From assembly GCA_021234155.1 (NCBI GenBank), contig JAJEKV010000006.1, positions 14,586,902 through 14,650,901 of the forward strand: a stretch of DNA of 64,000 nucleotides. The letters run 5' to 3'. This document shows positions 32,250 to 43,130 of this stretch, in pieces. The stretch is from Isoetes taiwanensis (Eukaryota > Streptophyta > Lycopodiopsida > Isoetales > Isoetaceae). The notes beneath the pieces are model-generated. The model did not search any database and had not been told where the DNA came from. It was given only the letters and a program-made list of their open reading frames with translations. Position 1 is the stretch's first letter. Each line of letters opens with the position of its first letter. The position numbers and the translations under genes are program-made.

Positions 32250-34498
32250 TAGTGTTTGGAGTCCATGAGTACAAAATACTTTCATAGTCTAGCCAAAGAT
32301 CGGATCACTCTCGGACTTCTCCTCCATCTCTTTGTCCAACAATCAAGTACCTTTCTTTATCCGATACGCTGGTCAACCCGATGCACCGGACACCACCATT
32401 CCACCCGCACATGGTTGAAGTTAATATTACCTTCTTCTTTGCAAATATCGTAGATAGTGAACCCCAACCACACCGGATATGTATCTAAATCACCGGCTTT
32501 ACTACCACAAATTGGTGGCATTCCGTGTCGTGGAAGGTTCATAAGCATCCATGCCTAGAAACTTTGGCCTATTGTTCTTAGGACCAACATAGTGTTTGTC
32601 GGAGGAGGAGGAGCATATTGCTTATGAATGCTACTTACAAGTGTCATCAAAAATCCTCAAAGACCTGCTAAGATCTTCCACCTAGTTTTAGGAAACCACC
32701 CTTCTTTCAATTCATCCGAGGATGTGTCTATCTCCCCCAACAAAGTTAATCACCTTCTTTTCAAGAAGCCACCAAGGCACGGTTTGGTGTCATCTGGATT
32801 GGTTTGCCAATGCTTTATATAGTCTTGGATTCCTTCCTTAGTCAATCCCAATTGCTTCACTTCTTCAAAGAGGGTTTTAAAGCTTTTGGTTGACCTAGAG
32901 GTATCATAGGCTTGCCATTCTCATCTCTACGCCATATTTCCTCCCTCCTCTCCACTCATCCTCTGAAGGTCTCATCTTCCATTGGAAGATTGGAATCCCA
33001 TCTCTCACCCAAAAGTGAACTGCAGAGGCCCGAATGACCTTCAAGATCCAATGTATAACCATCCACAAAGCTCTTCCAATCGGGCACTTTTCTATGAGAG
33101 AAGCTATAGGGTTTGGAGTAGTGCATTCATGCAAGATTTCCATTAGCCTAGGAAAGTTGGTCACCGCTTTGCTGCTTTTAGTATACAACTATATTTGCCA
33201 AATAATGCATCCACATCCTCATGGGTATGCCCGGGCATAAGAAACCCTAAATTAACTCTTTTTCAAATATCCCCACAAATTGTTAAGTAGGATAGGAAAG
33301 AAAACATCCACCGTTCTTATTTTGGCCAAAGACAATTATCAAGTTGCAAGAGAAACCTTTTGGGTAGATCTTGAGGTTTAGCACGTGAAGTTGAAGCTCC
33401 AACATGTTCATTAGACCCATGCTTCCTAAACCTTGCCTTGCTGAACTTTTCAATATTGTTAGGGTTTCCATCTAACAATGCTCTATGTAGTGCCCGGCTA
33501 GTCAGAAGGTCCTGGAGGTGACCATTGTATCCATTTTCATAGTTTCTCAAACACCTCATAATACTCCCAATATGAAAATCTGGACCATCACTCCACAACT
33601 CCAAACTAAAATAGCCATAGTAGGTTTGATTCTGCCCATGCAAGATTGCCCCAGTCATTGAGATCTGTAAAGGGTATGATCTTCCACATGACTTTGGTAT
33701 GTACTTGAATTGTGGAAGACAAGTCTTTTGCTGGTCCATCTTGTCATGTATAATACATAAATAGTTATTGGGTTCCAATGCAGATAAAGTCCTCCACATC
33801 CAATAACATGATCTACATGATAGTTGGTCAGTCATATGGTCCTTCATATGCTCCCTTATCCTAGCCCTTTGACTAGATTGCACAGTCTTATCAAGAGTCT
33901 CCTTAAACTTAGCACATAAATTGCACTTTGCAAAGTTGTTTGAAGTTGCTATGGTGACATGATTGAAATGCTTCTTCCATAACCTACTAAAGCTAGGTTG
34001 GGATATTGGAAGAATTCCCAATTCTTGAAGTAGGGAATTCACTTCTTCCAAAATACTCTTTTGAGTACAATGTGATGGCAACCTTTTCTCAACAACCCGC
34101 TTCTTCCCTTTTCATCCCTTCTACTTTTGTGTGGGCATAGACTCTGCATTGAAATCAATATTTTTTTCAAATATCTCCCCGGCCCAAGGTCCTAGTTGTT
34201 GGTCTCAACAAACCATTATTTCCATGTAAAGCAATCATGTTCCCCTCTCTTGCTTTTTTTTGCCAATTATGCCATGAAGAAGTTGGAATTGCATGGATAC
34301 TCGCCATGCTTTTGCACATATCCATTTGCCTAGCAAAGGGTATCTTTTTCTGCTTGGTGTTTCTTTCATCTTGAAGTGCATGCTCAAGATTGTGTACATG
34401 TAGATCCTCCTCTCATCAACAAGTACTTTTGAAAAGTGGCTCTTGCTTCCACCAATTGTTCTATTGTAAAGAATTGCATACAAGCACTCCAACAACAA
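32250..34498 (-). pseudogene. Transposase-like protein with GHTHED motif, frameshifted
   Basis: Minus-strand coding remnant. The longest open piece (34,081-33,317) reads SQPSFSRLWKKHFNHVTI, a CNLCAKFKETLDKT zinc-binding-like segment, HDKMDQQKTCLPQF, LQISMTGAILHGQN and LLQLDNC. After a break it continues with GFLMPGHTHEDVDALFGKYS (about 33,245-33,189) and FQWKMRPSEDEW (near 32,975). This order (Cys pair, 'D.MDQ.KT.LP', 'QLDNC', 'GHTHEDVD') is the pattern of a transposase-like family common in plant and animal transposons (I believe Pfam DUF7869). Upstream, 34,498-34,235 may be its N-terminal part. Frameshifts and stops after QLDNC make it inactive. An end related to 31,990-32,106 lies just beyond its 3' side. 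Confidence 0.65.
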
Positions 34499-35400
34499 TC
34501 TGAGCCCCTAACCTTCACCATTGTCTCAATGCTTGGTGTCACTATTCAACTTGGCTCTTTTTGCTAGGATAATGTCCGCAACCGATACTTCTCCCCTTTT
34601 GCCTAGGTTTTAGAGTTCCAACCGCCAATGGATCAATATCAAGACAATCATTGTCCCCAACAACCCTCGTGCTCGAAAAATATAATCCTCCACAAATTGA
34701 ACACTACTTATAGGCCATGCCATGATGCAAGGAACCTCCAATTGCTTGACACAACCAAAACATTCCTTGTCACCCAAACCTTTACCTTTCCAGCTTGTCT
34801 TCCAACATCGAAATTGCAATACCAATATTGTCTTCCCCTAGCCTTTCATCATTAACGCCTTTGACCAGGATCCGCTAGCACAATGACTCCTTGGCCTACT
34901 ATTTCGTTGTTGCACTTGTGCATGATTCTCACCTTCTTGTTCCTCCATTGCACCCTACTATAGAGGACTAATTGTTTTTCTTCAACATTCTTGCTAGGAG
35001 TTGGTTTTTCATTGATATTGCTCTTTTCAATATGTTGCACACCATCTTGAGTTGGAGAGGCACCATTGACCTAGGCAAATTGCACCCTTTTTAGTTAATG
35101 AGTAGGAAAAATTATTACACCATAAGATAAAAAAAAAGTACGCATTTATGGAATATGTAGAGGTAAATCAAATTTTTTAAAAAGCAAGAAATTCCTTGGA
35201 AATAGGTTTAATATAATAATAACAATGGGCGAAAACGAAAATCATTTAAAACAAGAATTTTCGTGGCAACAACAAGGAAATGATATTATCCTAATTTCAA
35301 TTATCGAAAATTTGATATATGATTACTAAAAGACATATAGCTGATGGACGGAGAATTTATTATCCATAATAATATACCCTAGATGATATAGTCAAGGAAA
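34499..35400. other. No gene recognised; possible 5' part of the transposase gene
   Basis: Short minus-strand frames (34,825-34,610 and 35,040-34,852) could belong to the transposase gene but carry no motif. 35,100-35,400 is AT-rich. Confidence 0.3.
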
Positions 35401-35407
35401 TTGTGAT

Positions 35408-35510
35408 CACCAGGCGTGTTATTTGAGGCAATAAATTATTCACGCTTAATTTCTAATTAACCCTATATAAATCCGGTTCACGCCTCAAGACCTCCATTCT
35501 CGGTCTAAAT
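35408..35510 (+). promoter_or_regulatory. Promoter-like block P1 with TATA box
   Basis: Contains GGCGTGTTA, CAATAAATTATTCACGCTTAATTTCTAATTA, CCTATATAAATCC (TATA box near 35,462) and CACGCCTCAA. It is nearly repeated at 36,600-36,705. An ATG follows about 60 bp after the TATA box. Confidence 0.55.
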
Positions 35511-35525
35511 TTTTTTTTTCCCGCC

Positions 35526-35702
35526 ATGAAGCTGCTCAGCCTCGCCGAACTTCATGAAGAACCCGAGGTCTCACAAAGAGACGTCGGGTTGAAGAACCCC
35601 CTCTATTTCCCCACGATAGATTTTTTTGCCCACTTCTCCTCGATTCCTCCTCCGATGAAGAGGAGGAAGAGGAGGAATTGGACATGGAAGAGGAGGAGTT
35701 GA
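35526..35702 (+). CDS. Small ORF downstream of promoter block P1, unknown
   Basis: ATG at 35,526 in good context (CCCGCCATGAAG), 58 codons, starting MKLLSLAELHEEPEVSQRDV and ending in a Lys/Arg-rich tail at a TGA at 35,700-35,702. Another frame over 35,636-35,730 encodes an acidic Ser/Glu run (DSSSDEEEEEEELDMEEEEL), so a frameshift between the two is plausible. No family recognised. Possibly the N-terminus of the degenerate gene block that follows. Confidence 0.3.
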   Translation: MKLLSLAELHEEPEVSQRDVGLKNPLYFPTIDFFAHFSSIPPPMKRRKRRNWTWKRRS

Positions 35703-35895
35703 GTTTTTCCGATTCCTCCTCCTGATGAAGAGGAGGAAGAGGAGGAGTTGGAGGAAGAGGGAGGAGATGTCCTCTCAAGAGCACACGACCGCCTCCGCCT
35801 TCGTGGTTGGCTTGACCTCCTAAAAGAGAATGAAATCTCCAAGAGGAGGAGGAGGAGGAAGAGGAGGAGTAGGCGAGGAAGAAGATGAGGAGGAA
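35636..35895 (+). repeat. GAGGAA-rich low-complexity tract, duplicated
   Basis: CGATTCCTCCTCC.GATGAAGAGGAGGAAGAGGAGGA occurs at about 35,640 and 35,719. A further GAGGAGGAGGAGGAAGAGGAGGAG run lies at 35,841-35,870. On the minus strand it reads as poly-Ser, which I treat as an artefact. Confidence 0.7.
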
Positions 35896-36599
35896 GGTCG
35901 ACAATTCACCAGCTTTTAGAATGGTTGAGAGATGAGCCAGTTTGCATGTCCGCTTTTTTTTTTTTTTTTTTTCACCTTTCTTTCTTTTCTAACACCTTTT
36001 CTTTCTTCTTTGTTGACGGGAAGATCAATGATGCGCATCCCTAAGCGGCCACTTTTTTTTTGCTTACGTAAGCTTTGGACACGCCCCCGCATTTTTTCCC
36101 TCGGTAATTTTGTGAAAAGCCTTCTCGCATCCGTAGACATTCTCCTCTTATGAATGAAATCAAACAGTTTATTATAAAAGTTTCTTCAAACAAAGTGTTC
36201 TTCAATGCTTTTTCTCAGACATAAAATTATTTGAATTAAATCCAACTGTTTTCTCCAATTATTTTGTCTCCAAGTCATTATCTCTAAAATTTTGTATCTC
36301 AAATTTTTGTCTCAACAAAGTCTCGAACACTATAAATCAACCACATTAGAAATCTCTCGATTCATCACAAGAACTATAGGAAAGTTTCCTATACCTACCT
36401 AAAACAATTCCCCAACCTTACAAGTCATTTTTTTAGCCTTGATAATTTTGCCTTTAAAAATCATTTTTAATTTAGCCTATATAAAATTTCTAAATTCTAT
36501 TTTTTCAATGCAATAAATGGAATAAAATGTCATGGAGAATTTATTGCATGAAATGCAATATTCTCCATATATACTATATACATGTCATGTCCAAGGAAG

Positions 36600-36840
36600 A
36601 CCAGACGCCAAAGCGTGTTAATTCAAGCAATCAATTATTCACGCTTAACTTATTTCTAATTATGCCTATATAAATCCATTTCACGCCTCAAAGTTCCTAC
36701 GCTTTTCTTCCTTCCTTCATACGATTTGCGGCGGCGCTATGCTTCTCATTGCTTTTGATCCGCCTCCCCGAAATCTTCGTGGAGCAGATTTATATTTAGC
36801 AATGTTAGATGTTTGGTTTCGCAATTCCTAACTTACTAAA
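36600..36840 (+). promoter_or_regulatory. Promoter-like block P2, duplicate of P1, with a short ORF
   Basis: 36,600-36,705 repeats block P1 (AATTATTCACGCTTAAC, CCTATATAAATCC, TTTCACGCCTCAA). It is followed by an ATG at about 36,738 and a 30-codon frame. Coding sequence after P1 and P2 is not alike. It could be a second promoter of the same element or a duplicated terminus. Confidence 0.5.
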
Positions 36841-37340
36841 AAGACTCCGCTTTTGTTTTGTAGCATCCAGAAAGAGGACATCGGAGGCTCGTAATTAAAA
36901 CCAAAAGCCGAGGACTAAGGTCCGCGAATCGAAAAGCATCGAATTAAAACCACAAGCATAGTCCTCCGCTCTTCGAGTCCTTCCAGCCCTCGAAACTCAA
37001 GGTTAGTTTTCATTTAGTTTTAAGTTTCATCTCAATGGCAGGTTTAATCCAAGAAGACAAGCTTTTGCATTTGCTCGAGGGCAGGGAAGCAGATGATGTT
37101 TATGAAAACCGTAATAGTTTTTATAAACTTCATTTGCTTTTTTTGTTTCGAAAAAATTCTTGAGTTTCTTCTTCTCAATTAATCATGCTATTGCATGAAG
37201 TTTCTATTATGAATAAGTGTAGTAGAAAGCATTAGAAAAAAAAACTGAAAGATAATATTTGAAACACGCCGAAGATAATATTTGAAACACGCTAAGCGTG
37301 TTTTATGCTAACCTTAGCCTTCAACATGAAGATGATGGCA

Positions 37341-37486
37341 AGTATTCAGAGAGAGGGAGAAAAAGACAGATAGATAGTAATAGATAGGCCGCATAATTAT
37401 TTAGCGCGGTAAATAATTGCCCTGGCCTTTATCTATTTACTTATCTATCCGCATTGTGTTTTTTTCTCCCTCTCTCACTGAATGCA
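37341..37486. repeat. Fold-back of about 145 bp (long hairpin)
   Basis: ATTCAGAGAGAGGGAGAAAAA...AGATAGATAGTAATAGATAGGCC on the left arm pairs with GGCC.TTATCTATTTACTTATCTATC...TTTTTCTCCCTCTCTCACTGAAT on the right. The loop region contains a further perfect 9-bp stem, AATTATTTA GCGCGG TAAATAATT. Small bulges occur. Fold-back MITE or small-RNA precursor; the sequence cannot decide. Confidence 0.75.
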
Positions 37487-37679
37487 CGAAATGGTATAGT
37501 TTTTCCTATATAGCAGCTTTTACACGCCGAAAGCGGCAAACAATTTTATCCCTAGTTTCAACTTTTACGCTTAAACACGCCAGCGGTTCTTAGTTTCTAA
37601 GTTTATATAAATAAATAAATATAACACGCCAGCGTGAATACCGATATTCGCCACTTCCTATTGATAGATGCCAAGTTAC

Positions 37680-38300
37680 ATTAATCACCCTACTGGTGAC
37701 GAAAGATGCATTGAATTACATTTGGGCCAGCAATCACACAACCCAGCCTCCAGCTTTGCCCCAATCTCCAAATCCGTTGAACCGCAGCCGAGCACCAACC
37801 CCCGCTGAGCACCAGCCTTGCAACCCCGAGTACTTGGATCAAGTAATGATGATGGCAGCAGAGCGCAGGCAATGATAGATCCGGGCTTTGGGGCCCTTTG
37901 ACGCATCGGAGGTCGGGCCCTCTTATCTAATCACTTCGAGAATGCAAGACATGCATTGATCGAGAGAATCTCGTGATCCGGCCAGCCGAGATTCAAAATG
38001 AGGAGTCATGGTTCTTAGTGGTTAGCCTCTATGCCCGGATGCCCCAACACGAACCACTACCACAAAGGTGATATAATGATGCAATGGAGATGGCTCAACC
38101 AATGGAACCACTACCGCAGCGCTTATAACGATGCATTGAGGTTCAACCAATGGAGCAGGAGGAGGAGCAGGAGGTGGAGCAAAGCGGGGAGGTGGAGCTA
38201 GAGCCCGGTGTTTTTGCTGGGTTTTACCCGACGCCTCACTATGCCCAGCCTATGGAAATGGAGATCGATAGCCCAGCCTACTCAAGAGATCGGGCTTGAA
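37680..38300 (+). pseudogene. Degenerate coding segment with QPME-type repeats, unknown
   Basis: Plus-strand pieces in shifting frames: TGDERCIELHLGQQSHNPAS (about 37,690), then MEMAQPMEPLPQR (about 38,084) and VQPMEQEEEQEVEQSGEVEL (about 38,141) continuing to PHYAQPMEMEIDSPAYSRD, stop at 38,299. The QPME repetition and acidic run look like real but decayed coding sequence. No family recognised; probably part of the same mobile or captured gene as the blocks downstream. Confidence 0.35.
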
Positions 38301-38898
38301 ACAAAGAGGTCCGGGATTTTGTCCGGTTTATCCAGCTTTATCCAGATTATATACAATTGTAAACTTTTTCCAATGAATACAACAAATTTTGTCTACTTCT
38401 ATATTTCTACAATGTAATACATGTTACATACCTTTTAAAGCGGTTTCTTGGCCATGCAACAAATGTTCCAACACTTTCTCCAACCGTATCCCCACCGGGT
38501 GTCTCATGAGGTAAAGCTTCATCCATAGCGCAACAGTTAATCATCAGAACTCTGACATACTTATCCCCGAGCGGAATTCCATGACAAGCATACAAATGGA
38601 TCGATGGAGTCGATCTTGCATAATCCTACTTTCCTTTTCTCGATTTGTAGTTAACATGAAACATTCATCTTCGACACCGCAGAAAATTGCTATTCAGACA
38701 CCTACTATTGGAAATTAATGTTCAAGCTATTGAATGAGATGAGTACCGCAATTCAGAGCCATTCTTGAGAAGCTGATTTGAGTCTCCGGCCGATTTGAGA
38801 AGTCAAGGCGCTTATGGAAACTCGGGCGGTCGGAAAAATTCAATTAGAAGAAAGATTAGGTTAACTACGCTTAGGCGGATAAATTTGGCGGGATACTT

Positions 38899-39250
38899 TT
38901 GGGTAGATTGGTTTTTAAAAACTTAATGAAAGAAGCCTATGGACGGTCTTCGCCATTATTATTTGTATGTGTCAAGAATATTTCAAACCGCATTTTGTGT
39001 TTTCTTGAAATTCAAATTTCTATTGCTCGTGATTGTGTAGAAAAAGCTATTTCTTCGAAAGCAGCTCGAAAGCCAGATCCCGAAATTACCTTCCGACTCT
39101 GTTACTAGGCGACTCCAAATGATGTCTTCTAAAGCCAATCGAGGTCGAGGCGCATTGCAGGGCAGAGGAAGCGGTGGAAGAGGAATCTCTAAACCCGCAC
39201 TTCTCAAGTTTCGTGAGGACGTTGATCGTAATACACACGTAATACAATAA
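38899..39250 (+). CDS. Possible exons, including an RG-rich N-terminus, unknown
   Basis: The frame at 39,119-39,250 starts MMSSKANRGRGALQGRGSGG and continues GISKPALLKFREDVD before a stop. RGRG/GRGSGGRG is typical of low-complexity N-termini. An overlapping 69-codon frame at 38,899-39,108 has no motif. No function proposed. Confidence 0.25.
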
Positions 39251-39429
39251 CCCTATTCAAGGTATTTAATTTGCCACAGAATACACACTGTGTGGAGAGT
39301 ATTATGCTTGCATGAATTTGAGATATTTCCTTGCCTTCAGTTAATATGCTTTGCATGAGTTTGAGTTATTATGCTTTGCATGAATTTTAAGTATTACCAT
39401 CAGTTAATGCTCTGATTGTCCGTTCTGTA

Positions 39430-39982
39430 CAGGGAAAAAAATAGCAGCTAATATTAGCCAAAATGCGATTTTTTGGACATTTTTTGAAAAAGTACGGCTA
39501 AACTATAAAGGAGGAAATTTTTGGAAAAAAGAAAAAAATCGCCAAATATTTTTGAAGTTGACCTCCCTTAAGAAAGAAGGAGAGGAAAAATTCTTCCATT
39601 TTAGCCAAACGTTCGAAAGTTTTCCTATGCATTTAGGGATAGATTAGCCATACTTTTTAATAGCTAATGTAAAATATGAGATTATTCATGAGATTATGGA
39701 ATAGAGGTTGCTAATACTATATTAGATGGACAGTTTTTTGTTCTCCAACTAGTAGATTTCTATTATTAATATGTTCGTACAATAAAAAGTTTGGCATAGC
39801 ATAAATGTTTGGCTAAAGTTTATATAAAGGTTCAAACAAAAAATAGCCAAACATTCAAAACTAGTAAAGGAAAATTATTCAACTTTAGCCAAACATTCGA
39901 AAGTTTTTCTATGTATTTTGGGTTAAATTAGCCAAAGTTGTTCTAGCTAATCTAAAATATGACTTTAGTAATTTTTTCCCTG
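39430..39982. mobile_element. hAT-type MITE, 553 bp, with 8-bp target duplication
   Basis: Terminal inverted repeats CAGGGAAAAAAAT (39,430) and ATTTTTTCCCTG (to 39,982) are flanked by the identical 8-mer GTTCTGTA at 39,422-39,429 and 39,983-39,990. An 8-bp duplication and a CAGGG start fit the hAT superfamily. Subterminal repeats AGCCAAACRTTCGAAAGTTTT and CTATG.ATTT.GG occur near 39,603 and 39,889. No ORF. Confidence 0.88.
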
Positions 39983-40275
39983 GTTCTGTAGAACATAATT
40001 TTGCTCTGTTTTATATATAGAATATAGCGGTGTTAGACAGTTGGAGATAGCAATGTTCAATGAGGTTAAATAGTGTGAAATATGGATTCATGAAGGGTAT
40101 GTAGCTTAAAATGTGGATGCAAAATAATTTAGTTTCAAATTCACGCATAGCATGGTCAATAATAGGAGCTACCAACACGCCAAGTGTGATTTGTACTAAT
40201 TTAGGTTTAAATGCTCGCCAAGCGTGATCTCTTGTTCTGAAAAGTACTCTAAAAAGTGCTCATCTTCTTTTGCAG

Positions 40276-40920
40276 TGCTCAAGAGGAAGAAAACCCCTAA
40301 TAATTCGGGTTCTAATCCTGCCAAGAAAGCAAGGGCGCATCGCATCCGATGCGCACCATATGATCTCACCTTAGATGATGAAGGGCCGATTCTTATAGCA
40401 ACCAATCCACCCCCGCCCTCGAAGAGGAAATGGACGAGGGTGCCGAGTGGTACGCTGACCTTGCCAAGACAAATGGCAAGCTTGACTTAACTCTCTTCTC
40501 GAGGAAAAAGGAAGCGCATAAGATGGCCAAACAAGGGATCCTAATCTCTTTGTGAGGAAGAGGATGACACCAACCGCAAATTGCTCTTGAGATTACACGT
40601 AGCGTAAGAAAGATCTGCCGCATTTACTCACCGTAGAGCTAATGCATACAAGGATACGCTCATGAAGATAGATGTGAACGGTGAGACATGTTTTAAGTAT
40701 GGTTGGCCAACCAATGTAGCAAGCTACGCCAATATCTATTTGCCAAGGGGTTACAAAATTGCAAGCGTAGAGGCATGTTCACTAAACCGACACCAAGTCA
40801 CTATTTGCAGCAAGCTAGGGAATTAGCTGACTTGAAAGCTTCTAAGAGGGTCCTAGATCTAGGGAAGGATGTTCAACCCGCAGCTTGTCGGCTGGCATGG
40901 AGGCTTCGCTTTTGAGAAAT
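40276..40920 (+). pseudogene. Degenerate coding segment, unknown protein
   Basis: After a good acceptor (TTCTTTTGCAG at 40,276) the frame reads LKRKKTPNNSGSNPAKKARA, a Lys-rich nuclear-signal-like stretch, then shifts to MDEGAEWYADLAKTNGKLDL and SRKKEAHKMAKQGILI. Further on comes NAYKDTLMKIDVNGETCFKY and NVASYANIYLPRGYKIASVE (to about 40,820). Continuous protein-like text across three frames points to a decayed gene. Family not recognised. It lies upstream of, and may belong with, the blocks at 42,000-44,760. Confidence 0.4.
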
Positions 40921-41457
40921 GAACAGACAGAGTGGCGCAGCCTAGAGGCCATGAACAAGTCAATAAATACTCGACCATTATCCATTGGGTCTTAAGGAAA
41001 CTTTTTGATCCATGTGAAGTCCCTCATCCGCTCACCAAGCTCCATTTATGTTAGCGTAAGATATGATCCAAAGACATGCCATGGAGATTGTTCGTAGAGC
41101 ATGATTAGTAATCCAGTGTCAAATGCCTATGCCACGGATGTGCTACCTTGGGATATGATCTCAACAAGCCCGGCCGTGGTGGACGAACTTCCGTGAGATA
41201 TTGTTAAATGAAAATATTAAATTGGCCGCCATCGACGGGCAAAGATTCTCGTTGAGGCACGTAAGCCCCTCATCGTGCAAAAGCAACAAATAGGCCAAAA
41301 CACGCTCTACAATCACTATGCGCGATAGGAGGTGTCGATCTTGATGCCAATACTTCATCCGCAGATTTTTGGCGAGATTAGTGCAACTTTGAATGAAATG
41401 GGGAAGACATTTCTATATAAAAGGTAACTAACCGCATTAGGATGTTAGCATTTTAAT
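40921..41457. other. No clear gene; probable continuation of the degenerate block
   Basis: Short frames only; codon-like composition persists but no motif could be read. Confidence 0.3.
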
Positions 41458-41915
41458 ATTCACGCCAAATGGCTTTCAATTCAATTGAATTCACGCCGCC
41501 CGGTTTCATAAATTGAATTCACGCCAGCGCAGTTTTCAAATCAAACCAATTCACGCCAGCGCAGTTTTCAAATCAATCGACCACGCCAGCGCAGTTTTCA
41601 AATCAACCCGTTTCATAAATTGTATTCATGCCAGCGCGGCTTTCAAATCAAACCACCCACGCCAGCGCGGTTTTCAATCATCGAATTCATGCCAGCGGTT
41701 TTCAAATCTATTTTGAAAACACCGACGGAATTCATTGATTTGAAAACACGCCATGGAATTGGTTTGATTTGAATTGGTTGATTTGAAAACACCGGGCGGA
41801 ATTGATTGATTTGAAAACACACCGGCGCGAATTGGTTTGATTTGAAAGCACACCGGGCGGAATTGCATTAGTAACTTTATTCATTTCACGCCAGCGCGAT
41901 TTTTCTCTTGATCAA
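41458..41915. repeat. Mirror array of ACGCCAGCGC...TTTTCAAATCAA units
   Basis: Left half (41,458-41,710): about eight units of 27-35 bp with CACGCCAGCGC(A/G)GTTTTCAAATCAA, spaced by AATTC- or ACCCGTTTCATAAATTG-type links. At about 41,700-41,725 the array turns over (GGTTTTCAAAT CT ATTTTGAAAACACC) and the right half (to about 41,865) runs in reverse orientation: GATTTGAAAACACACCGGGCGGAATTG. One more forward unit lies at 41,886. Confidence 0.8.
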
Positions 41916-42022
41916 TTCTATTCAAATCGCCGCCGTTTTTCTATTTTATGTTATCGATTCAATGTCCGTATTCATTGCAGTCCATACGCTGAACAACCGC
42001 GCCACGCCTGGCCAACAAGCAG

Positions 42023-43130
42023 GTGGAATATGGCTGCCCATTGCCCACCGCATGTATGGTCAAAGTCCGAGGCATTCAAGCTGCCGAGCGGACTCGCCGC
42101 ATAAATTATACAGAGAAGAAGAAGACCGCAAGAAAATCAAAGAAAAAAAAAGGTGATGATGACATTGCGTATCCTTTCCTTCGAAGCTCATCTAGCGTGT
42201 CAGACCAAATGCATCAGATAAGATTGTGTTTTGTAAGGAGGCAAGATGGCTCAAGTGGAATGAATTCGGGACGCTTTATGCACAAGGGAAGCCGCCGATA
42301 CTATGGGTAGGGTGCCTCCCCGCTGATGTAAGCATCTTTGACTTGAATGTGACAGAGATGAGAAAGACTCGTGGGCTAGACGACGCCGAGACCATTTGGG
42401 TTTTAGACCGCTTAAAGAAGGAAGTCTTATACAAGAAGGGTGCTTTCACTAAGGATAGGATGTCCTTCGCTGAGTGTCGCAGCCATGTGAAGGATGTACG
42501 TGACAATGAAGTCACCGTAGGAGCCGAAGTTACAAAGGCTATCTGGGGATGTGGCATTATCCTCAAATTGGATTGCCGGACAAATACAAGGTCAAGAATG
42601 ATGACATCAAGAAGTTTGTATTCTCGTCAAAGGACTTCCTAAAGAATTGGAAGGCTAAAAATACAAAACATAAGGAGACTCTACCCCCAAGGTAATCGGC
42701 CGAAGTTGAGAAGAAAAGTGGCCCTTGTGAAGAAGATTACCGAGAAGACGACGCCCAAAAGATTCACCCATTGGGTACAAAGGTCTCTTGCCGATTCAAC
42801 TTCCGCCTTAAAAATATATCACTCTTTGTGTTGGACAAATAGGGTGGGAGAGGAGATATTGGCATGAACCGTATGACTACAAGCAGCCTTCTTTACCACC
42901 AGATAGGATTGACAACCGAGAGGTCCTTCACTATTGTCATCGCTTTGTCCTTCAGTGAGTCACATCTCGCATGCACTATCCGCTGCTCATGATCCGAGTG
43001 CCTCAAAGTTATTAGGGAGGGATGCCTAATATATGATGTTAAGGATAATGAGTCACAAACAAAGACTAAGATGGCACATGTGATCTTCATTATGATAGCC
43101 ATGCTATCAACGATTTAATATGATATTGCT
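42023..43130 (+). pseudogene. Degenerate coding segment, unknown protein
   Basis: Readable pieces in order: RTRRINYTEKKKTARKSKKK (about 42,090), FCKEARWLKWNEFGTLYAQG then PPILWVGCLPADVSIFDLNV and LDDAETIWVLDRLKKEVLYK (42,229-42,540). After a frameshift come GLPDKYKVKNDDIKKFVFSS and FLKNWKAKNTKHKETLPP (to 42,692), then AEVEKKSGPCEEDYREDDAQ and IDNREVLHYCHRFVLQ (42,909-42,957). It is clearly decayed coding sequence with several frameshifts. I do not recognise the family. It precedes the FCP1/NIF-like segment in the same orientation. Confidence 0.45.

Noticed and set aside
35536-35904. Poly-Ser protein on the minus strand
   Set aside because: It is the complement of a GAGGAA low-complexity tract; the plus strand has a promoter and an acidic reading that fit better.
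41458-41915. CRISPR-like repeat-spacer look of the short array
   Set aside because: Spacers are short and repetitive, the array reverses orientation, no cas genes are present, and the context is eukaryotic.
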